Source: Rahnella ecdela
Lineage (GTDB): Bacteria > Pseudomonadota > Gammaproteobacteria > Enterobacterales > Enterobacteriaceae
Length of the DNA: 64,000 nt
Assembly: GCF_019049625.1 (NCBI RefSeq)
Contig: NZ_JAFMOY010000133.1
Coordinates: 62,001-126,000 of the forward strand
Direction of reading: 5' to 3'
Each line of letters begins with the position of its first letter. The stretch's first letter is position 1. The notes below the pieces were generated by a model that worked only from the letters and a program-made list of their open reading frames with translations, had not been told where the DNA came from and did not search any database. The position numbers and the translations under genes were made by a program. Shown here one piece after another: positions 9,062 through 17,643 of this stretch.

Positions 9062-9370
9062 TCAGGCGTTATTTTTCATTTTGAGCGCCAACGCCAGCAC
9101 CGCCGGCCCGTTCATGCGACCATAATCCAACATAGGAATGATCTCCACGGGCACGCTGCCTGCCGTTACCGTTTCCACGCGCGATTTAAGATAGCCCACC
9201 TGCGGCCCTAGCAAAATAACGTCTGCTTTTTTCCATTCCTCATTAAGGTTTGCATCAGGAATCGCCCAGATCACAGCCTCGATGACCTGTTGCTTAGCGG
9301 CATCAACCATTTTATTCATCAGCATACTGGTGGACATACCGGCGTTACATACGAGCATTATTTTAATCAT
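9062..9370 (-). CDS. PTS lactose/cellobiose-type IIB component
   Basis: This 102-residue phosphocarrier passes phosphate from IIA to sugar during uptake. The phosphorylated cysteine is in MIKIMLVCNAGMSTSML (Cys 8), with the P-loop typical of the lactose/cellobiose IIB family. The start was set at 9370 because the family N-terminus begins there and AAGG precedes it. An upstream Met would overlap the IIC gene by 86 bp. The IIC stop (9375-9377) lies inside this gene's ribosome site, so the two are translationally coupled. Confidence 0.92.
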   Translation of the reverse strand: MIKIMLVCNAGMSTSMLMNKMVDAAKQQVIEAVIWAIPDANLNEEWKKADVILLGPQVGYLKSRVETVTAGSVPVEIIPMLDYGRMNGPAVLALALKMKNNA

Positions 9371-9374
9371 GACC

Positions 9375-10691
9375 TTATCCTTGGGATGATGCAGCCTGCG
9401 CCAGTGCAACACGCTCTGCGAATTTGAGGAACGGAAGATAGAAGCAAACTGTGACGGCAATCAGCAGAGCCTGAAGAACGGAGGCTCTCCAGTCACCACC
9501 GGTGGCCAGAAAACCTGAGATTATCGGTGGCGTCGTCCAGGGGATCTGAACCGTGACATGGTCAATCCAGCCCCATGCTGTCGCGTAATACGCCGTCGTC
9601 AGGCTTATCACCGGTGACAGGACGAAAGGAATAATAAGTACCGGATTAAAGACTATCGGCAGACCAAAAATAATCGGTTCACTGATATTGAAAAGGCATG
9701 GCGCGGTAGCAAGTTTCGCAATATCGCGGTAATCCGCCTTTCGGCTGAATAAATAAATCGCGATAAGCAAAGCAAGGGTATTTCCGGATCCCCCCATCAC
9801 TCCAAACGTGTCTTTAAACGCCATACAGATAATATTGGGAATGTCCTGATGCTGGGCAAATGCGAGGGTGTTTTCCTGCATATTGTTGAGCAGGAAGGGA
9901 TCGAGCAACGCCCCCGAAATCACCCCCTGGTGGATACCCACTGAGAAGAATAGGTTCGCTACCGTCGTAATCAGCAGAAATCCCGGCAAGCTGGTCGTCA
10001 CAGATTTCAGAGGTTGCTGTATCAGCGTGGCGATCAACATATTGACGTCCATCCCGCTGAGACTCTGCACCGCAAAAGAACACAGCGCAAAGATGATCAT
10101 CGTCAGCATGATGGGGATCAGCGTATTGAACGAGCGCATGACAGCCGGGGGGATCGCCCCACCGCTGATATTCACCTGCAATCTTTTTGCGCCCGCCAGA
10201 CGGATGAAGAGCGACGTCACCACCAGCCCTGTCAGGATCCCGACAAACATCCCGGCAGATCCCGTAGAAGCGAATGATATTCCGCCCGTTACCGTGACGG
10301 TTTTTTGCGTCAGTACATCGGTCAGATGAATGCTTTCCGGCATGAAAATAACCACAGTCGCAATCGACAACAATACCGGCGCAATAGGATCCACGTATCC
10401 CTTGTTCTGGCAAAGATGATAGGCAATCGCCCCGGCAATCAGCACTGAAATAAAGTTAAGCGAGCCATTAACGATGGAATTGCCCACCTGTTGCCAGTGA
10501 GTGAGGTGATCGTTACTGATAATGCCGGAAAGGATCCCCTCCGGTTTAATCAGGGTGTTATTGATAAGTACCATCAGGCCAGCCAGCACGAAGAAAGGCA
10601 TCAGAGTGGCGAAGGCGTCACGTAGCGAGCGTAAGTGAACCTGTCCGCCAATACGCTGAGCGACGTTCACTGCATGATCGAGTATTTTCAT
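9375..10691 (-). CDS. PTS lactose/cellobiose-type IIC permease
   Basis: This 438-residue membrane permease has about ten hydrophobic segments and belongs to the PTS EIIC family for cellobiose, lactose and other beta-glucosides. Family landmarks include an N-terminal amphipathic helix (LRDAFATLMPFFVLAGL), a GIHQGVISGALLDPF segment and the substrate-site region FNISEPIIFGLPIVFNP near residue 330. It lies between the IIB and GH1 genes with very short gaps. No IIA gene is in the window, so phosphate must come from a IIA encoded elsewhere. Confidence 0.92.
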   Translation of the reverse strand: MKILDHAVNVAQRIGGQVHLRSLRDAFATLMPFFVLAGLMVLINNTLIKPEGILSGIISNDHLTHWQQVGNSIVNGSLNFISVLIAGAIAYHLCQNKGYVDPIAPVLLSIATVVIFMPESIHLTDVLTQKTVTVTGGISFASTGSAGMFVGILTGLVVTSLFIRLAGAKRLQVNISGGAIPPAVMRSFNTLIPIMLTMIIFALCSFAVQSLSGMDVNMLIATLIQQPLKSVTTSLPGFLLITTVANLFFSVGIHQGVISGALLDPFLLNNMQENTLAFAQHQDIPNIICMAFKDTFGVMGGSGNTLALLIAIYLFSRKADYRDIAKLATAPCLFNISEPIIFGLPIVFNPVLIIPFVLSPVISLTTAYYATAWGWIDHVTVQIPWTTPPIISGFLATGGDWRASVLQALLIAVTVCFYLPFLKFAERVALAQAASSQG

Positions 10692-10703
10692 AGCGTATGA
10701 GCC

Positions 10704-12173
10704 TCAAAAGTCCACGTACAATCCATTGAAACGAAAACCATTGTCGCGACTCAATGCCTGATAAAACTCGCCGCTTTTTTTGATGGTGCGCTGCTGCGTA
10801 TCCAGATCCAGACTGACCAGCCCGTAACGATTTTTGTAGGCATTAATCCATGACCAGCAGTCAATAAAGGTCCATAAATGGTAGCCCCGGATGTTGCATC
10901 CGTCAGTGATTGCCTGATGAAGATAGGCTAGGTGGTTCTGAATAAAACCGATGCGGTAGTCGTCCTGTACCTGCCCGTCACACATGAAACGTTCTTCGTT
11001 TGCCACGCCCATACCGCTTTCAGAAATGAAGGATTCGATGTTGCCGTAGTTGTCGCGGATATCGATACACAGGTCATAAATCCCCTGTTCATAGATTTCC
11101 CAGCCGCGATGAGGATTAAATTTACGACCAGGCATCACGTAACTTTCGAAGTACCATTCGGGCATAAACGGGGAGCGGGGATTAACGGCATGAGTGCGCG
11201 CTTTCACCCGCCGGGGTTCGTAGTAATTGAGGCCTAAAATCTGCACCGTGTTTTCGCGAATATCGCACAGGTCCTGTTCGGAATAAGAAGGCATCAGGTC
11301 GTGCAGACGCAGCGTCTCAACCAGTTTGACCGGGAAAGTGCCTTTCACTGAAGGGTCAAGAAAACTGCGATTGTAGAACAGGTCGGCGTATTCTGCGGCT
11401 TCAACATCCAATAGGTTTTCGCTGCGCGGATAGGTCGGGCTCAGATTGAGAATGATGCCGATTTTGCTGTTGCGGTTTTTATGAGAAGTCTGGTGTTGTT
11501 TAAATGCTTTGATCGCCAGCGCACTGGCAAGAAGGGTGTTAAAACCCACCTGCACGCCGCGTTTAAAATCGATCACATTGGGATAATGGAAATCTTCCAT
11601 ATACCCGCCCAGCACTGGCCCCAGCGGTTCGTTAAAGGTAAACCTGTGGAAGACCAGATCGCCGAATTCACGGAAACAGGTGTCGCAGAAATTGACGTAA
11701 GCATCGACGACGGCGCGGTTTTCCCATCCGCCCTGTTTCATCATCTCTTCCGACATATCAAAGTGGTACAGATTGGCGAATGGTTTAATGCCCTGAGCCA
11801 CCATCTCACTCAGCATGGCGCGGTAAAACGTCACGGCTTCAGCACTGACATCTCCGTCGCCCGAGGGAAACATACGCGCCCAGGAAATCGACAGACGGAA
11901 AGAGTTGTGCCCGGTCTGTTTCATCAGCCGGATATCTTCGACATAACGGTTGAAAAAATCCGTCGTCACGTCGGTATTCACACCCTGATAGAAACGGTTC
12001 GGGTGTGCATCCCAGGACATATCCCACTGAGTGCGCCCTTTCCCAGTATTGCCCCGCCCCTCGGCCTGCTCCGCTGACCAGGCACTCCCCCACCAGAAAC
12101 CTTTCGGAAAAGACAAAAACTCGGGTTTGAGTTTAATCACCCTCTCTCGATCATTAAAAGCTTCAATGCTCAT
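10704..12173 (-). CDS. Glycoside hydrolase family 1, probable 6-phospho-beta-glucosidase
   Basis: This 489-residue GH1 enzyme probably hydrolyses the phosphorylated disaccharide delivered by the neighbouring PTS. The fold begins at PKGFWWGSAWSAEQAEG. The acid/base glutamate is in FTFNEP near residue 185 and the nucleophile is in FISESGMG near residue 385, where many family members have TENG. Three in-frame Met codons open the frame. ATG at 12173 was chosen because AAGGA lies seven bases upstream of it; 12197 and 12179 are less well placed. The phospho-sugar activity is inferred from context. Confidence 0.88.
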   Translation of the reverse strand: MSIEAFNDRERVIKLKPEFLSFPKGFWWGSAWSAEQAEGRGNTGKGRTQWDMSWDAHPNRFYQGVNTDVTTDFFNRYVEDIRLMKQTGHNSFRLSISWARMFPSGDGDVSAEAVTFYRAMLSEMVAQGIKPFANLYHFDMSEEMMKQGGWENRAVVDAYVNFCDTCFREFGDLVFHRFTFNEPLGPVLGGYMEDFHYPNVIDFKRGVQVGFNTLLASALAIKAFKQHQTSHKNRNSKIGIILNLSPTYPRSENLLDVEAAEYADLFYNRSFLDPSVKGTFPVKLVETLRLHDLMPSYSEQDLCDIRENTVQILGLNYYEPRRVKARTHAVNPRSPFMPEWYFESYVMPGRKFNPHRGWEIYEQGIYDLCIDIRDNYGNIESFISESGMGVANEERFMCDGQVQDDYRIGFIQNHLAYLHQAITDGCNIRGYHLWTFIDCWSWINAYKNRYGLVSLDLDTQQRTIKKSGEFYQALSRDNGFRFNGLYVDF

Positions 12174-12547
12174 ATCCATTTCCTTGGTCAATTCCATTTA
12201 TCTAAGATCGGTTACTGAACTGTGCGGGCTTACCTTTCCGCCCCTGGGATGACTTTTGAATTCACAGCAAGTGCCCTCTCCGCGCTCTAAAATCTCCAAA
12301 GATCCTAGGCTCCTTTTTGTACGGTTTTGGGTGTTTATGTGCCATAGAATTTGCATATGAAAAAGGACGGTCTTTGCGCCCTCTGTGAATGATTTGTTCT
12401 TTGTGTTGTTTCTGGTGACAGGAAGGGAAAAGCAGGAAAGAGAAAGATATAGAAGATTTACCAACAGGGGAAAGACTCTGAGAGCGATTAAGACACCGGG
12501 ATTTATTTTCGCTGGGAAGTAAAGGAGGCGTAACTATTTGATTTAAT
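12174..12547. promoter_or_regulatory. Intergenic region upstream of the GH1-PTS operon
   Basis: About 370 bp between the tRNA and the minus-strand GH1 gene must hold the operon promoter. I looked for a BglG/LicT-type antiterminator site with an overlapping terminator and for a symmetric CRP site and found neither. An 88-codon frame at 12198-12464 (minus) has no coding character. No transcription factor gene is adjacent. Confidence 0.4.
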
Positions 12548-12624
12548 TGGTACGCCCTACAGGGCTCGAACCTGTGACCTACGGCTTAGAAGGCCGTTGC
12601 TCTATCCAACTGAGCTAAGGGCGC
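12548..12624 (-). tRNA. argU: tRNA-Arg (anticodon UCU)
   Basis: The minus strand reads GCGCCCTTAGCTCAGTTGG at its 5' end, CTTCTAA as the anticodon loop (anticodon TCT, reading AGA), GGTTCGAGCC as the T arm, and an encoded CCA end (TGG at 12548-12550). The 77-base gene folds as a complete cloverleaf. The first acceptor pair is G1-U72, a wobble, whereas E. coli argU as I recall it has G-C. In E. coli argU is also near folD and a fimbrial operon and is a prophage attachment site; here the accessory block ends at this gene. Confidence 0.96.
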
Positions 12625-12770
12625 ATTGCTTGTCCCTTTCGGGAGCGTTGCGGGTTCGGATTATACGGGCAGACCGGGATGAGTCAATGGCTTTCGAACT
12701 CTCTGCTTAATGCCTGAACAATTTGCAGATATTCCCGGACGGCCTTGCAACGTTATGTGATGAGTATCGG

Positions 12771-13682
12771 CTATTTTTCGGATTTCAGCGCGGCAGCGAT
12801 AACGCGGGCAGAAGCATGATACGCCACGCCTTCGTAAGCCGTCAGTTCCGGTTGCAGTGTTTGCACGATACCTTTTTTACCGATGACCGCTGGCTGACCT
12901 ATATAAACACCGAGCTCCTCATCCTTAGCGGAAACCGGATAGATACTGTGTGCGTCCGACAGAATTGCATCGACCAACCGCGCCGTGGCGGTGGCGATAC
13001 CAAAACTGGTCCAGCCCTTCCCTTGCAGAATTTCCCAGCCGCCACCGCGTACGGCATCGTCCATTTTTGCCCAGTCGACGTCGCGATCGCCCGCCAGCTC
13101 TGCCACCGGACGACCGCCCAGCGTTACAGTACTCCAGGCGACAAACTGCGATTCGCCGTGTTCGCCCATCACATAACCGGTCACGCTTTTCGGGTCGACG
13201 CCGAAGAATTCGCCGACCACGCGTTTCATGCGTGCGGTATCCAGCGACGTGCCGGTGCCGAAAACCTGTGTGTCTGGGAATCCGCTGGTCTGCTGGATAA
13301 TCTGGGTAATGACATCGCACGGATTGGTGATATTGACGATGACGCCACCGAAGCCGCTGGCAATCACGCGGGGGATCACTTCCCGCACGGCAGCACGGGT
13401 CTCAGCGAGTTCTTCGAGGCGGTCCTCGCGCAGTAACGTTTTCGGGCCTACGGCAATCACCAGAACGTCGGCGTCTTGCAGTTCGCTGTAATCATTCGCG
13501 AGAACCTGCACGCGCGAAGCGGTCAGAGACGCCATATCACGCAATTCCAGTGCCTGGCTGGCAGCTTTGGGTTCGTTCTCATCAAGCAGAACAATCACGT
13601 CACACAAGCCCTGTGTGACTAAAGAAAATGCAACGTCAGCGCCGACATGACCGGCACCGATGATCCCAACTTTGCGCGTCAT
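12771..13682 (-). CDS. L-lactate / L-2-hydroxyacid dehydrogenase family enzyme
   Basis: This 303-residue NAD-dependent enzyme is of the LDH/MDH superfamily. The Rossmann motif GIIGAGHVGAD is at the N-terminus, VNITNPCDV lies near residue 120, GTGTSLDTARM near 150, and the catalytic histidine is in GEHGES near 180. In the specificity loop (VGPKTLLREDRL) the position that is Gln in lactate and Arg in malate dehydrogenases aligns by eye with Thr. It may therefore act on another 2-oxoacid, like hydroxyisocaproate dehydrogenases. The start at 13682 has AAGGA nearby. It stands alone between argU and folD. Confidence 0.85.
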   Translation of the reverse strand: MTRKVGIIGAGHVGADVAFSLVTQGLCDVIVLLDENEPKAASQALELRDMASLTASRVQVLANDYSELQDADVLVIAVGPKTLLREDRLEELAETRAAVREVIPRVIASGFGGVIVNITNPCDVITQIIQQTSGFPDTQVFGTGTSLDTARMKRVVGEFFGVDPKSVTGYVMGEHGESQFVAWSTVTLGGRPVAELAGDRDVDWAKMDDAVRGGGWEILQGKGWTSFGIATATARLVDAILSDAHSIYPVSAKDEELGVYIGQPAVIGKKGIVQTLQPELTAYEGVAYHASARVIAAALKSEK

Positions 13683-13877
13683 TATTTCCTTTCCTTATGA
13701 TTTAAAAGACCTGCTTCTAAAATAGACATTTTTCCCGCCACTGTCTCAGCTTAAATTCTCGCCCATATTTCTCACCTGTATAAGCAAGTAATTCGCATTC
13801 AGCGCCTGACAGCGCCCGCCGCTTCTGACAAAATAGGCGTATCCCCTGCATTTATTAATTGATGGATTTATTCCCTG

Positions 13878-14750
13878 ATGGCAGCAAAGATTATTGACGG
13901 TAAAACGATTGCGCAGCAAGTCAGAAGCGAAGTTGCAGCGCGTGTTCAACAACGACTGGCCGAAGGAAAACGTGCTCCGGGTCTGGCGGTAGTCCTGGTG
14001 GGTGAAAACCCGGCGTCACAAATTTATGTCGCCAGCAAACGTCGTTCATGTGAAGAAGTCGGGTTCATCTCGCGCTCTTACGATTTACCCGCCACCACCA
14101 CCGAAGGTGAACTGCTCGATCTCATCGAAAAACTGAATAACGACAGTGAAATCGACGGCATTCTGGTTCAGCTTCCGCTGCCAGCCGGTATCGATAACAT
14201 TAAAGTGCTGGAACGCATTCATCCGGACAAAGACGTCGATGGATTCCATCCGTATAACGTTGGTCGTCTTTGCCAGCGTGCGCCAACACTGCGCCCTTGT
14301 ACGCCACGCGGCATCGTGACGCTGCTTGAGCGTTACGGCATTGATACCTTCGGTCTGAACGCGGTGGTTATCGGCGCTTCCAACATTGTTGGCCGTCCGA
14401 TGAGCATGGAATTACTGCTGGCCGGTTGCACCACGACCGTCACGCACCGTTTCACCAAAAATTTGCGCCATCATGTCGAGAATGCCGATCTGGTGGTTGT
14501 CGCCGTCGGCAAACCGGGCTTTATTCCCGGTGAATGGATTAAACCGGGCGCGATTGTCATTGATGTCGGTATTAACCGCCTGGAAAGTGGTAAAGTTGTC
14601 GGCGATGTGGAATATGATGCCGCCGCTGAGCGTGCTTCCTTTATCACACCGGTGCCGGGCGGCGTTGGCCCGATGACGGTCGCGACGCTGATTCAAAATA
14701 CCTTGCAGGCGTGCGAGGAATATCACGACATCAGCGCCAGTAAGCCTTAA
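13878..14750 (+). CDS. folD: Bifunctional methylenetetrahydrofolate dehydrogenase/cyclohydrolase
   Basis: FolD converts 5,10-methylene-THF to 10-formyl-THF through methenyl-THF in the cytosol, supplying purine synthesis. The 290-residue chain carries the family patterns: the catalytic lysine region [14 protein letters not shown] near residue 55, [12 protein letters not shown] near 100, the NADP site [13 protein letters not shown] near 165, and [14 protein letters not shown] near 260. The length is close to E. coli FolD. ybcJ follows 32 bp downstream, as in E. coli, and a terminator follows ybcJ. Confidence 0.98.
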   Translation: MAAKIIDGKTIAQQVRSEVAARVQQRLAEGKRAPGLAVVLVGENPASQIYVASKRRSCEEVGFISRSYDLPATTTEGELLDLIEKLNNDSEIDGILVQLPLPAGIDNIKVLERIHPDKDVDGFHPYNVGRLCQRAPTLRPCTPRGIVTLLERYGIDTFGLNAVVIGASNIVGRPMSMELLLAGCTTTVTHRFTKNLRHHVENADLVVVAVGKPGFIPGEWIKPGAIVIDVGINRLESGKVVGDVEYDAAAERASFITPVPGGVGPMTVATLIQNTLQACEEYHDISASKP

Positions 14751-14782
14751 ACAATTCGCACTACACAAAAAGTCAGGAACAC

Positions 14783-15001
14783 ATGGAAACTTTCTTTCTC
14801 GAAAAACACCCGCACGTAGAACTGTGCGACCTGCTCAAATTTATGGGCTGGTGTGACAGCGGCGGTACTGCGAAAGCAGTGATTGCTGAAGGCCAGGTGA
14901 TGGTCAACGGTAAAGTCGAAACCCGTAAACGCTGCAAAATCGTTGCTGATATGAACGTTGAGTTCGCCAGCAATAAAGTCGTCGTTAAAGCGTCCGAGTA
15001 A
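14783..15001 (+). CDS. ybcJ: YbcJ, small S4-like RNA-binding protein
   Basis: This 72-residue protein has an S4-type RNA-binding fold and matches E. coli YbcJ. Shared segments are KHPHVELCDLLKFMGW, SGGTAKAVIAEGQVMVNGKVETRKRCKI and a short C-terminal strand. The role in the cell is not established; binding to structured RNA is inferred from the fold. It is probably co-transcribed with folD. Confidence 0.92.
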   Translation: METFFLEKHPHVELCDLLKFMGWCDSGGTAKAVIAEGQVMVNGKVETRKRCKIVADMNVEFASNKVVVKASE

Positions 15002-15035
15002 AATACTCAGATTCTTTACCGTAAAAATACGACAA

Positions 15036-15073
15036 AAAAAGCCCTGCAAGCTTCGCGCTGACAGGGCTTTTTG
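15036..15073 (+). terminator. Terminator after ybcJ
   Basis: GCCCTG (15041-15046) and CAGGGC (15062-15067) form a stem flanked by A-rich and T-rich runs (AAAAAAA before, TTTTTGTTTT after). It could serve both the plus-strand folD-ybcJ unit and the minus-strand gene ending at 15089. Confidence 0.8.
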
Positions 15074-15088
15074 TTTTGTTAGCGCAAA

Positions 15089-16159
15089 CTATGGCGTCTG
15101 AGTCACCCAAAGTACCGGCCATTCCCCGCCGCTGCTGTAACCATCGCAGCTCGGTTCAGAAGCAAACGCCGCCAGACGGAAAGCCTTGCCGTCGAATATC
15201 CAGCGTGAAGAAACACCGCAATCCCCGATGCCGCGCCCTTTGTCATACGTCGAAAGCATGCCCGTTTTAGGGTCGAAATCGGCGTTGATCAGTTCCGGTG
15301 ATTCCTCATCTTCGCCCAGTTTAAACGGCATATTCAGCGCCAGATCGTCCATCTTATAAGGCGCTTGCCGGCTGACCAGAAAACCCAGCGCAAACAGATT
15401 ATACGCACCCATATCGCAGTTAACGGTCATCAGGGCTTTGTCGCTGCTTAGGGCAAAAATATGCACTTCACGTTCTGAAGGATCCAGACTGCAATCATTG
15501 TTCTCAATGGTCGTCGCAGCATTTTGTGTGATGGCCGAAATTTCAGATTCGGTCAACGCCTGCGGCTCGCTGAAACGCGGCAGAACCGGCGTGGCCGGGA
15601 TTGCCGGTACGGTATTAGCAGGTTTGGCGCCGCGGTTGATCCACGCCGTTTTGGTGCCAACGCGTCCCTGCTGAGCATCGATCGCCAGCAATGCGGCTTT
15701 TATGCCTTTAAGGGATATCACCGGATGCACCGGCTGCGCCGGATCCGCTTTCCCCGCCAGCGAAATTGCGCTGCCCTCGCGAATGGCGGCGATGAAGTCA
15801 TTCACCACCAGACGATTATTGGTGGAAAGATGTTTTTTACTGACATCCCATTCACGGTGATTAAAGCTCAGCGTTTTGCCATTCGTTTGCAGGCGGCTGG
15901 CAATCGGCGCATCAGCACTCTGTTCATCGCTGTTACGCTGATAATCAATACTGACTGATGATTTCCCCTCCGGTCCGGCTTCACGGGAGATTTTCATGAC
16001 CAGTTCCTGGCCATCCTGAGAATTGCGCGCGACACAATGGTTGAGGTTGTCACAACTGACCTGCCAGTCGCTATAAACGGCCTGTAACGGCTCAGCCTGC
16101 GTGCTAAAAGCCAGCATTGCGGCCAGCAGGCATAAAGGGGCGGTTATCCATCTGCACAT
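15089..16159 (-). CDS. DUF1176 family secreted protein
   Basis: This 356-residue protein has an N-terminal signal peptide (about 1-22, ending TQA). It shows the DUF1176 pattern: an early segment YSDWQVSCDNLNHCVA and a later half with paired Cys (NDCSLD, TVNCDMGAYN, GIGDCG, EPSCDG). It is probably periplasmic with disulfides. No enzyme motif is recognised and the function is unknown. It is divergent from the secreted protein gene at 16415. Confidence 0.8.
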   Translation of the reverse strand: MCRWITAPLCLLAAMLAFSTQAEPLQAVYSDWQVSCDNLNHCVARNSQDGQELVMKISREAGPEGKSSVSIDYQRNSDEQSADAPIASRLQTNGKTLSFNHREWDVSKKHLSTNNRLVVNDFIAAIREGSAISLAGKADPAQPVHPVISLKGIKAALLAIDAQQGRVGTKTAWINRGAKPANTVPAIPATPVLPRFSEPQALTESEISAITQNAATTIENNDCSLDPSEREVHIFALSSDKALMTVNCDMGAYNLFALGFLVSRQAPYKMDDLALNMPFKLGEDEESPELINADFDPKTGMLSTYDKGRGIGDCGVSSRWIFDGKAFRLAAFASEPSCDGYSSGGEWPVLWVTQTP

Positions 16160-16414
16160 TTTGAGTTTCAGCTCTGTTTGGATTTATCTTTCTGATAATA
16201 GCGTAATGCCCGATAAGAGACTGCCAACAATGCAGCATTTTTTATTCGAAATAAGAAAGAGATACCCGGTCAGATTGTACTTTTGCAGAGGATAATTTTT
16301 CATCTGATACGAGATCACGTAATGGTGACGTAACGAAACATTCAGTACACTGGCAAAGCCAATAACGAAAAATAATGGCGCAAAGGATGACTTTCATTTC
16401 TCCGGGAGATTCAG

Positions 16415-17590
16415 ATGAAGTTATGGATTTGGCTGATAGCCTTGTTTTCACTACCCGCACTGGCTGAAGAGCCACCGGTGGTGTACTCCGGTACACTGGG
16501 TAAAACCAGCATTGTGCTCGAGCTGGATTTAAATAAACCAGACGAAGTTACTGGTCGCTATTTCTATCAAAAATATCATTTAGATTTGCCCCTGAACGGT
16601 ACGCTGGATGGTCAGGAACTTAAACTTCAGGAAGGCCTCGACGATTTTGACGATACACCGCGTCCTGAACTGACCCTGACAAAAGATGAAAATGGCGGCT
16701 GGCAAGGCAACTGGACCAATCCGCAAGGAAAAACGTTGCCGGTATCGCTGCAACCCGTACAACTGCCTGCGGCGAGCACGGACGACGGCTATCTGAGTGC
16801 GCTTATTCATACCGATCCCTACGAATATCTGCGGTTATCTGCACTGCAACTCAAAGCAGGTAAAAGCGAGAACTTCATGGGTTACCAGCTGCAATGGTGG
16901 ACGGAACCGCAGTCTAAAATCAGCCTGTTTGAAATCGTTTCGGGCTATCCTGAAACGGAAATACAGGCGATTAACCAGAAATTGCGCACCCGTTTATGGC
17001 AGGAAGTCAGCGGCTGGCATGCCTGTATGCTCGGTGCAAGCCGGTTTGGTCAGGGCGAATATCAGCAGACTGTCACGCCGGAATATCTGAGTGACGAAAT
17101 CGTCAGTATCAGCGTGTTTACATCTTACGACTGCGGCGGCGCACATCCCGATTTCGGTGAAGCGCCAATTAACCTCAATGCCAAAACCGCAGAAACACTG
17201 ACGCTGGAGGATGTGGTATGGGTCGGCGAGGGTGCGCCTTTCCATTATCTGAACGCAGAAGACCGCACGCTGACGGGAAAAAATGACGTCGATTTTGATA
17301 CGTTCGCTGAATACCGCGATAAAAAATGGGCGCCGTGGCTGGTGAAACAGCTGACTGCGGCGTATCCGCGACAAATGAAAAAGCCGACCGAAGAAAGCGA
17401 TGATGATTGTGATTACTCGGATCCGTCGCTCTGGCAATTCCCCGCGTGGTATTTCACGAAGAAAGGACTGTATTTTGATCCGACTTTCGCCCGCGTATTA
17501 CGTTCATGTGAAGGCCCGGAATGGGCGATTCTGCCGTGGTCTGCGATGAAAGGTCACGCTGGCAGCGTTGCCATCAGTCAGGAACAGTAA
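16415..17590 (+). CDS. Secreted protein with a DUF3298-like (RsiV/PdaC-type) C-terminal part
   Basis: This 391-residue protein has a short signal peptide (about 1-17, ending ALA). Residues about 20-125 are a beta-rich unit (VVYSGTLGKTSIVLELDL...GRYFYQKYHLDLPL...GNWTNPQGK). Residues about 140-380 contain YDCGGAHPDFGEAPINLNAKTAETLTLEDVVW, which resembles the GGAHP-N-T-L-L-D pattern of DUF3298 domains, known in RsiV and PdaC. That match was made by eye. The start has GGGAG six bases upstream. A strong terminator follows. Confidence 0.62.
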   Translation: MKLWIWLIALFSLPALAEEPPVVYSGTLGKTSIVLELDLNKPDEVTGRYFYQKYHLDLPLNGTLDGQELKLQEGLDDFDDTPRPELTLTKDENGGWQGNWTNPQGKTLPVSLQPVQLPAASTDDGYLSALIHTDPYEYLRLSALQLKAGKSENFMGYQLQWWTEPQSKISLFEIVSGYPETEIQAINQKLRTRLWQEVSGWHACMLGASRFGQGEYQQTVTPEYLSDEIVSISVFTSYDCGGAHPDFGEAPINLNAKTAETLTLEDVVWVGEGAPFHYLNAEDRTLTGKNDVDFDTFAEYRDKKWAPWLVKQLTAAYPRQMKKPTEESDDDCDYSDPSLWQFPAWYFTKKGLYFDPTFARVLRSCEGPEWAILPWSAMKGHAGSVAISQEQ

Positions 17591-17597
17591 AAGACAG

Positions 17598-17622
17598 AAG
17601 GCACCCGCGGGTGCCTTTTTTA
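17598..17622 (+). terminator. Terminator after the DUF3298-like gene
   Basis: AAGGCACCCG and CGGGTGCCTT (17598-17617) form a perfect palindrome followed by TTTTT. It lies 8 bp past the stop at 17590 and 27 bp before the convergent nudK stop. Confidence 0.85.
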
Positions 17623-17643
17623 CTGCAGCTGCGCAAACAACCG

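Noticed and set aside
12198-12464. 88-codon frame upstream of the GH1 gene.
   Set aside because: Low-complexity product with no ribosome site and no recognisable domain, in a region that must hold the operon promoter.
12174-12547. BglG-type antiterminator site for the PTS operon.
   Set aside because: No sequence resembling the conserved antiterminator element with an overlapping T-run hairpin could be found on the minus strand.
12548-12624. Integrated element using argU as attachment site.
   Set aside because: No integrase and no second copy of the tRNA 3' end was found by eye in the window.
12723-13436. 237-codon frame antisense to the dehydrogenase gene.
   Set aside because: The opposite strand encodes a complete, motif-bearing enzyme; this frame has no domain.
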